DNA of 5,564 nucleotides, from the NCBI GenBank assembly GCA_027490485.1, contig JAIXYA010000211.1, positions 1 through 5,564 on the forward strand, read 5' to 3'. A program made the translations under genes and the position numbers. The notes under the pieces were generated by a model that saw nothing but the letters and a program-made list of their open reading frames with translations, was not told the origin of the DNA and ran no database searches. This stretch comes from Comamonadaceae bacterium (lineage in GTDB: Bacteria > Pseudomonadota > Gammaproteobacteria > Burkholderiales > Burkholderiaceae_C). Below are positions 1 to 4,719 of the stretch, in pieces; positions within the stretch are counted from its first letter, which is position 1; each line of letters begins with the position of its first letter.

Positions 1-782
1 AGCAGCACTTCAGCTTGGGCATGAACCTCTAAGGTCTGTTGCCCTCTCCGGTAAGCCACACCGGAGATGCGCTTATCGGTCCACAGCAGCTTCGTGGCGT
101 GGGCGCCGGTGATGATGCTGAGGTTGGGGCGTTGGGCCATGATGGGGTGCAAAAACCCAGCTGCAGATGAACACCGCTCCCCATTGCGTTGGTCATCCCA
201 AAACTGAGTCACTTGATGCAAACCAACGCCCTCTTGGGAAGGGCCATTGAAGTCTTCATTCAAAGCAAGGCCGCACTGCTGCGCCGCTTCAATCCATGCA
301 GCAGAAATAGGACGGGGTGATTGCTGGAAGGCCACCGACAAAGGCCCGCCTGTACCGTGTAATTCACTGTTGCCACGCTGGTTGTTTTCTGAGCGCTTGA
401 AATAGGCAAGCACATCGTCAAAGCCCCAACCCTCACAGCCCATGTCACGCCATTGGTCGTAATCTTCACGTTGTCCGCGTACATAGAGCATGGCATTGAT
501 GGCGCTAGAGCCTCCCAAAGCCCTGCCACGGGGCTGGTAACCACGGCGACCCTTTAAACCCACCTGGGGTACGGTTTCAAAAGCCCAGTTATTGACCTTG
601 ATGGGCTTGCCCGGCAGCATGATGGCCGCAGCCATGGGGGCACGGATCAACACATCACGGCCATCGCCGCCTGCCTCTAATAAACACACATGAACGCGAG
701 GATCGGAACTCAAGCGGTTGGCCAAAACTGCACCAGCGGAGCCGCCGCCCACAATCCCATCGTCAAATTGAGGGGCGGTCAT
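1..782 (-). CDS. GMC-family FAD-dependent oxidoreductase (choline/alcohol dehydrogenase type), partial at C-terminus
   Basis: The first 260 residues are present and the gene runs off the left edge; the family is usually about 530-560 residues, so roughly half is missing. Seen: an N-terminal Rossmann dinucleotide-binding motif GGGSAG at residues 12-17, an acidic residue ending strand beta-2 in LLEAGG (E36, expected to bind the FAD ribose), and a full GMC signature 1 at residues 86-109 beginning GRALGGSSAIN. The catalytic His/Asn pair of the family lies in the missing C-terminal half, so activity cannot be judged. Family knowledge: these enzymes oxidise alcohols to aldehydes with FAD; the substrate may be choline, a medium- or long-chain alcohol or another alcohol, and cannot be fixed from this half. 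The ATG at 782 overlaps the desaturase stop in an ATGA, with no good Shine-Dalgarno sequence at proper spacing, so translation is probably coupled. Odd: residues 8-9 are Asp-Gly where the family normally has two hydrophobic or aromatic residues. Confidence 0.9.
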   Translation of the reverse strand, partial: MTAPQFDDGIVGGGSAGAVLANRLSSDPRVHVCLLEAGGDGRDVLIRAPMAAAIMLPGKPIKVNNWAFETVPQVGLKGRRGYQPRGRALGGSSAINAMLYVRGQREDYDQWRDMGCEGWGFDDVLAYFKRSENNQRGNSELHGTGGPLSVAFQQSPRPISAAWIEAAQQCGLALNEDFNGPSQEGVGLHQVTQFWDDQRNGERCSSAAGFLHPIMAQRPNLSIITGAHATKLLWTDKRISGVAYRRGQQTLEVHAQAEVL

Positions 783-1993
783 CCCATGCGCGCAGTGCGC
801 AATTGCAAAGAAAAGTCACGCAAAGCTGCCACACCGCTTTCCTCTGCACGTTTGCACCACGCCTGCAAATCAAGCGCCAATTGCGCCTGGGTCGCGTGGG
901 TATTGAGCCAAAGCTGACGCAACTCCTCGCGCATACGCACCATGGTGTCCACATCGGGCAAAGCCGCACGGGCTTGGGCCAACAAGGCGCGGAATTGCTC
1001 GGGCACTTGCACCTCATCGCGGTGCATCCAACGCTTGGCAGCGAGCAACACGGCGTCGGTGGGCAACTTGGGCAGGCTGGCCACCTCTTGCTTTAACGCC
1101 ATCTTGAGTTGAGCGGCAAAACCGGCCATCACTTCGTAACGGTTGGCTATCAGCGCTTCTAAGGTTTTTTCATCAGCGACTGGCTTGGCATCAGCGTAAT
1201 GCAGTTTGGGGGGTATTTTTTTCACTGTAGCCAAACCCAAAGTTGCCAGCACACGGATGTACAACCAGCCAATATCAAACTCGTAAGGCTTGACCGACAA
1301 CTTGGCTGAAGTGGGATAGGTATGGTGGTTGTTGTGCAGCTCTTCACCGCCAATGAGGATGCCCCAAGGCGAGATATTGGTGCTGGCGTCCGGCGCTTCA
1401 AAGTTGCGGTAACCCCAGAAGTGGCCGATGCCGTTGATCACGCCTGCAGCCGTGACGGGTATCCACATCATTTGCACCGCCCAGACGGTCGCGCCAATGG
1501 CCCCAAACAAGGCCAAATCGATGATGAGCATCAGCCCCACACCTTGCCAAGTAAATCGTGAATAGATGTTGCGCTCGATCCAATCGTCAGGTGTGCCGTG
1601 GCCATATTTGCGCAAGGTTTCTTCATTGGCTGCTTCCACGCCATAAAGCTCGGCCCCTTGCCAAAACACCTTCTTGATACCAAACACCTGTGGACTGTGG
1701 GGATCCTCCTCGGTCTCACACTTGGCGTGGTGTTTACGGTGAATGGACGCCCATGCCTTGGTCGTCATGCCGGTGGCCAACCACAGCCAAAAACGGAAAA
1801 AGTGGGCAGGTAACCAATGCAAATCGAGCGAGCGGTGCGCTTGGTGACGGTGCAAATAAATCGTGACCGCTGCGATGGTGATATGGGTCATGGCGAGCGT
1901 GAAGAGCACCAACTGCCAACCACTCAGCTGCCAATTACCGTAAGCAAGCCAATTCAACACTGCATCCAACCAAGGCCAAGAGGGCAAAACCAT
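779..1993 (-). CDS. Acyl-CoA/fatty acid delta-9-type desaturase, DesB-like
   Basis: A membrane-bound di-iron desaturase of 404 residues (FA_desaturase family) that would introduce a cis double bond into saturated acyl chains, using O2 and electrons from a redox partner not encoded here. All three histidine boxes are visible: HRHQAH at residues 48-53, HRKHH at 85-89 and HNNHH at 220-224, plus H191 in the NGIGHFWGYRNFE block and STNISPWG at 204-211 that typify the bacterial acyl-CoA desaturase group. Hydrophobic membrane segments lie near residues 25-47, 62-82 and 152-190. The core ends near residue 265; residues about 266-404 form a charged, Ala/Leu-rich, probably helical cytosolic tail. The total length resembles Pseudomonas DesB (about 394 residues), so the tail is probably a family trait and not a fusion. 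The start at 1993 is supported by AAAGGA five bases upstream. It lies 31 nt after the methyltransferase gene and overlaps the GMC gene by 4 nt. Regiospecificity is inferred from family only. Confidence 0.95.
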   Translation of the reverse strand: MVLPSWPWLDAVLNWLAYGNWQLSGWQLVLFTLAMTHITIAAVTIYLHRHQAHRSLDLHWLPAHFFRFWLWLATGMTTKAWASIHRKHHAKCETEEDPHSPQVFGIKKVFWQGAELYGVEAANEETLRKYGHGTPDDWIERNIYSRFTWQGVGLMLIIDLALFGAIGATVWAVQMMWIPVTAAGVINGIGHFWGYRNFEAPDASTNISPWGILIGGEELHNNHHTYPTSAKLSVKPYEFDIGWLYIRVLATLGLATVKKIPPKLHYADAKPVADEKTLEALIANRYEVMAGFAAQLKMALKQEVASLPKLPTDAVLLAAKRWMHRDEVQVPEQFRALLAQARAALPDVDTMVRMREELRQLWLNTHATQAQLALDLQAWCKRAEESGVAALRDFSLQLRTARMG

Positions 1994-1998
1994 AGCAA

Positions 1999-2004
1999 TC
2001 CTTT
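1999..2004 (-). promoter_or_regulatory. Ribosome binding site of the desaturase gene
   Basis: On the minus strand AAAGGA is followed by five bases (TTGCT) and the ATG at 1993. This is a good Shine-Dalgarno match at normal spacing. It fixes the desaturase start, in contrast to the weak or absent sites before the methyltransferase and GMC genes. Confidence 0.7.
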
Positions 2005-2007
2005 ATT

Positions 2008-2022
2008 TCAATAGCTACTTGA
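2008..2022. repeat. Short imperfect palindrome between methyltransferase and desaturase genes
   Basis: On the plus strand the sequence reads TCAATAGCTACTTGA: a TCAA/TTGA inverted pair around the self-complementary TAGCTA, with one extra C on the right side. It fills about half of the 31-nt gap between the two genes, just upstream of the desaturase ribosome binding site. It could be an operator, a weak mRNA structure, or a remnant of a short interspersed repeat. The arms are too short to be sure, and only one copy is present in the window. Confidence 0.3.
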
Positions 2023-2024
2023 TT

Positions 2025-3344
2025 TTAAGCCGCCACCCATGCGGCTGCAAAGAACCCATCGGTGGCATGGCGATGCGGCCACAGGCGCAAATACAAACCA
2101 TCGGCGGTGCCCAAAGTCGCGGCTTGATCCACATCAAGCTCAGTCAACAAGTCCTTGATAGGCAAGGGCTTGAAGTTGGGGTGGGCAAGGCTGAAAGCTT
2201 GGGCGATCTGCTCGTTTTCTTCAGGCAACAAGCTGCACGTGGCGTAGACCAGACGACCACCCGACTTGAGCAACCGCGCAGCGCTGGCCAAAATGTCGGT
2301 CTGTTTGACAGTGAGCTCAGCCACGGCATCGGGGGTTTGACGCCACTTCAAGTCAGGGTTGCGACGCAAAGTACCCAAGCCAGTGCAAGGCGCATCCACC
2401 AACACACGGTCCATCTTGCCGCGCAAGCGCTTGATGCGCTCATCGCGTTCATGCGCAATGGCGACGGGGTGAATATTGGACAAACCACTGCGGGCCAAAC
2501 GGGGCTTCAAAGCATCTAAGCGGTAGGCCGAGGTGTCAAACGCGTACAAGCGACCGGTGTTGCGCATGGATGCGCCCAGCGCCAAAGTTTTGCCACCTGC
2601 GCCTGCGCAAAAATCGGCCACCATCTCGCCGCGCTTGGCGTCAACCAACAGCGCCAGCAATTGCGAGCCTTCGTCTTGCACTTCGATCAAGCCCTTTTCA
2701 AACAGCGCGAGCTTGCTGAGGTTGGGCTTGGCGTTCATGCGCAAACCCCAAGGCGAAAAGGGCGTGGGCACCACCTCGATGCCATGGGCCACCAAATCAG
2801 CTTGCACATCAGATCGCTTGGCCAACAGGGTGTTGACCCGCACGTCCAGTCCTGCGGTGTGCTGCAAACTTTCCACCAAGGGCCAAAACTCCTCGCCCAA
2901 CTGGGTTTCCAAAGCCTCGGCCAACCAAGGCGGCAAGTTGTGTTTGTGCGGTGCTAAAAATGCTTCATCGGTGGCGGCATCGCAATCGGCCAGCCACTTG
3001 AACTCCATCTCGCTCATGGCAGCTTTCATGAAGCCACGGTCGCCATGGGTAGCTTGGGGCTGCTGCAATTTGGCTTGCGCATCCAAATAAGCAGCCCAGC
3101 CCAAAATGGCCAAACGACGCTCTTTCACACCGGTGCCGGACTTGGCCAAATGCTCATAACGCAGTTTTTGGCGTAACACGTTGTAGCCGGTTTCGGCCAA
3201 GACGCCACGCTCACGCGGACCCAAGGCCATTTGTTTGCGTTGGTCACGGAAGTATTTGGAAACCACGCTGTCGGCAGGGTGGTCAAAGCGAAGCAGCAAA
3301 CGGGTCAATTCGGTGCAGGCGTCTAACAGGGTTTTTGGATGCAT
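2025..3344 (-). CDS. RsmB/NOP-family SAM-dependent RNA (cytosine-C5) methyltransferase
   Basis: A 439-residue cytosolic enzyme predicted to transfer a methyl group from S-adenosylmethionine to C5 of a cytosine in RNA, probably rRNA. Seen: an N-terminal helical region (about 1-150) in the position of the NusB-like RNA-binding domain of RsmB; a linker with the family pattern LDVRVNTL (166-173) and EVQDEGSQLLALL (221-233); SAM motif I DFCAGAGGKT at 244-253; motif IV DAPCTGLGTLRRNPDLKW at 317-334; motif VI YATCSLLPEENEQ at 367-379. Both cysteines of the family mechanism are present: C370 (nucleophile, by comparison with RsmB) and C320 (needed for product release). Length is close to E. coli RsmB (429), but motif I has GAGGKT where RsmB has APGGKT. 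Many Burkholderiales carry such a paralogue beside the true rsmB, so no symbol or target position is assigned. First gene of the minus-strand group; its ATG at 3344 has no clear ribosome binding site. Confidence 0.93.
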   Translation of the reverse strand: MHPKTLLDACTELTRLLLRFDHPADSVVSKYFRDQRKQMALGPRERGVLAETGYNVLRQKLRYEHLAKSGTGVKERRLAILGWAAYLDAQAKLQQPQATHGDRGFMKAAMSEMEFKWLADCDAATDEAFLAPHKHNLPPWLAEALETQLGEEFWPLVESLQHTAGLDVRVNTLLAKRSDVQADLVAHGIEVVPTPFSPWGLRMNAKPNLSKLALFEKGLIEVQDEGSQLLALLVDAKRGEMVADFCAGAGGKTLALGASMRNTGRLYAFDTSAYRLDALKPRLARSGLSNIHPVAIAHERDERIKRLRGKMDRVLVDAPCTGLGTLRRNPDLKWRQTPDAVAELTVKQTDILASAARLLKSGGRLVYATCSLLPEENEQIAQAFSLAHPNFKPLPIKDLLTELDVDQAATLGTADGLYLRLWPHRHATDGFFAAAWVAA

Positions 3345-3364
3345 GCACCGATTATGCTGTGGCC
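3345..3364. promoter_or_regulatory. Candidate overlapping divergent promoter between methyltransferase and DUF1653 genes
   Basis: Only 20 nt separate the two divergent start codons. On the minus strand CATAAT (3356-3351, 5 of 6 to the -10 consensus) is followed by six bases and then the methyltransferase ATG. On the plus strand TATGCT (3353-3358, 4 of 6) is followed by six bases and then the DUF1653 ATG. The two -10-like hexamers overlap by four bases, and both would place the transcription start at or next to the start codon, giving leaderless or near-leaderless mRNAs. Neither side has a convincing -35 hexamer or a TG extended -10, so this is a prediction from sequence only. Confidence 0.3.
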
Positions 3365-3604
3365 ATGTCTGACACCGACCTCCCTCCCCTGCCCAGCCTG
3401 CCGCTGGGGCCCTATGTGCATTACAAAGGCCTGCCCTACGAGGTGCTGGGCGTGGTGCGCCATAGCGAAACCCTAGAACCTTTGGTGCTGTACCGCGCCG
3501 AGTATGGCGAGCGCGGTCTTTGGGTGCGACCGTTTGCGATGTTCACCGAAGAGGTGGTGATCGATGGCGTCAAACAGCCGCGCTTCAAGCCACTGACACA
3601 TTAA
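3365..3604 (+). CDS. DUF1653 domain-containing small protein
   Basis: A 79-residue protein of unknown function, probably cytosolic, with no signal peptide or membrane segment. Residues about 16-74 match the DUF1653 pattern as I know it: G-x-Y-x-H-Y-K-G at 15-22, YEVLGVVRHSETLEPLVLYR at 25-44, then YGERGLWVRPFAMF at 47-60 and a closing VDG-like turn with PRF. The domain makes up nearly the whole protein, after a Pro/Leu-rich leader. I chose the ATG at 3365. An in-frame ATG at 3335 would add ten residues, run into the divergent methyltransferase start, and fall outside the family pattern. It is the only plus-strand gene. Its TAA at 3602-3604 interlocks with the stop of the acyl-CoA dehydrogenase small subunit. 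The start has no strong ribosome binding site, which would fit leaderless or weak translation. Function cannot be inferred. Confidence 0.9.
   Translation: MSDTDLPPLPSLPLGPYVHYKGLPYEVLGVVRHSETLEPLVLYRAEYGERGLWVRPFAMFTEEVVIDGVKQPRFKPLTH
3601..3604. other. Shared TTAA carrying two convergent stop codons
   Basis: The plus-strand DUF1653 gene ends with TAA at 3602-3604, and the minus-strand dehydrogenase ends with TAA read from 3603 to 3601. The palindrome TTAA thus holds both stops, and the genes overlap tail to tail by four bases. No spacer remains for an intrinsic terminator. Confidence 0.9.
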
Positions 3605-4716
3605 GCAAACACGCCAGCCGTCTCTTGCATCTGAGTCGACACCTGGCCCAAATGGTGGAGGCTGTCACCCAAGCTGAGTTCGATTTGCGTCAAGCGCTTG
3701 AAGCAATGGCTGACGATGTACTCGTCGGTCACCCCAATGCCGCCATGCAATTGCACCGCTTCTTGGCCCACATGGCGGGTGGAGCGCCCAATTTGGTACT
3801 TGGCGCGTGACACCGCCAAGCTACGTTCCTCGGCGGATGCATTGAGTTTGAGCGTGGCGTAGTAGCTCATGGAGCGGCCCAGCTCGAGCTGCATTTTCAT
3901 GTCGGCCACGCGGTGGCGCAGCGCTTGAAAGCTGGCAATGGCCACGCCAAACTGTTTGCGGGTGTTGAGGTACTCCACCGTTACCGCCAAGGTTTTTTCC
4001 ATCAGGCCCACGGCCTCGGCACACAAAGACGTGGCACCCACGTCCACCGCCAGCTGCAAAGCAGCCAAACCGTCCAAGCTGATGAGCTGGGCGGCTGCGT
4101 TTGTCAGGTGCAGCTCGCTCATGCGGCTGCCGTCTTGCGCCAGATAGGCATGGGCCGTGTTGGTGGCCGCACTGCGGGGCACCAATAACAAAGCTTGTTG
4201 GCCGTTCGCAATGGCAGGCACCAAAAAGCCATGGGCGTGGTCACCCGCTGGCACCAAGCTCTTGTGACCGGTGACTTGCCAAGCGCCACCCACTTGCGTT
4301 GCCGTGGCCTGACACTTGTGCAGGTCGTAGCGTGTGCCTTTTTCATGGTGGGCCAACACCAGCAAAGCCTCGCCACCAGCCAAACGGGGCAGCCATTCGG
4401 TTTTCAGGTCTTCGGGGGCGAAAGCTTGCAACACCGCGGTGCACATCCAAGTGTGGGCCAAGGGTTCGAGGACCATGCCACGCCCCAACTCCTCCATCGC
4501 CACCATGCCCTCGGTGGGGCCCATGTTCATGCCGCCATAAGCGTCTTGCACATACAGGCCACACAAGCCCAATTCGGCCATGGCTTGGTAAGCGCTGGCC
4601 GAAAAACCACCTGCCGCGACCACGCTGCGGCGCTCGTCAAAGCTGTAGGCCTTGTCCACCCATTTGCGTACCGCGTCGCGCAGTTGCTCTTGTTCGTCTG
4701 AAAAATCAAAGTCCAT
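3601..4716 (-). CDS. Acyl-CoA dehydrogenase family protein, small subunit (pimeloyl-CoA dehydrogenase small-subunit-like)
   Basis: A complete 371-residue flavoprotein of the acyl-CoA dehydrogenase superfamily. Seen in order: the N-terminal helical domain starting MDFDFSDEQEQLRDAVRKWV, with GLYVQDAYGG at 53-62 and a MEELGRG block at 74-80; a middle beta domain (about 115-210), poorly conserved and without the usual T-E-P-x-x-G-S-D loop; and the C-terminal helical domain with the FAD-contacting stretch RKQFGVAIASFQALRHRVADM (253-273) and QLHGGIGVTDEY (322-333). By eye there is no glutamate at either usual catalytic-base position: G227 aligns with the isovaleryl-/long-chain-type site, and the YEGT-type site is replaced by ELSLGDS near 346-352. 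This fits a non-catalytic or structural partner in a heteromer with the upstream gene, whose stop lies 3 nt before this ATG. GGGGTG upstream is a fair ribosome binding site inside the preceding gene. The best-known relative is PimD of Rhodopseudomonas; the substrate here is unproven. Confidence 0.9.
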   Translation of the reverse strand: MDFDFSDEQEQLRDAVRKWVDKAYSFDERRSVVAAGGFSASAYQAMAELGLCGLYVQDAYGGMNMGPTEGMVAMEELGRGMVLEPLAHTWMCTAVLQAFAPEDLKTEWLPRLAGGEALLVLAHHEKGTRYDLHKCQATATQVGGAWQVTGHKSLVPAGDHAHGFLVPAIANGQQALLLVPRSAATNTAHAYLAQDGSRMSELHLTNAAAQLISLDGLAALQLAVDVGATSLCAEAVGLMEKTLAVTVEYLNTRKQFGVAIASFQALRHRVADMKMQLELGRSMSYYATLKLNASAEERSLAVSRAKYQIGRSTRHVGQEAVQLHGGIGVTDEYIVSHCFKRLTQIELSLGDSLHHLGQVSTQMQETAGVFA

Positions 4717-4719
4717 GGT

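Noticed and set aside
260..544. Open reading frame of 94 codons on the minus strand
   Set aside because: It lies inside the GMC oxidoreductase in another frame. The oxidoreductase frame shows the full GMC signature; this one shows no recognisable motif.
1211..1222. G-run followed by a T-run (GGG-TA-TTTTTTT) resembling a terminator
   Set aside because: It is within the desaturase coding region as Lys-Lys-Ile-Pro-Pro codons. No paired stem is present, and the plus strand has no gene here that needs terminating.
2533..3090. 185-codon plus-strand open frame opposite the methyltransferase gene
   Set aside because: It is fully antisense to a well-supported gene. Its composition is what reverse-strand reading of GC-rich coding DNA gives, and no domain is recognisable.
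3335..3364. Upstream ATG adding ten residues to the DUF1653 protein
   Set aside because: It would overlap the divergent methyltransferase start, and the added residues are just the mirror of that gene's beginning and the gap. The ATG at 3365 fits the family better.
3993..3998. Run of six T on the plus strand as a terminator for DUF1653 transcripts
   Set aside because: It lies about 390 bases downstream inside the dehydrogenase gene, and I found no strong GC stem directly before it.
4195..4701. 168-codon plus-strand open frame opposite the small dehydrogenase subunit, and overlapping frames nearby
   Set aside because: These are antisense shadows of a clear acyl-CoA dehydrogenase gene, with no family motif and no supporting start signal.
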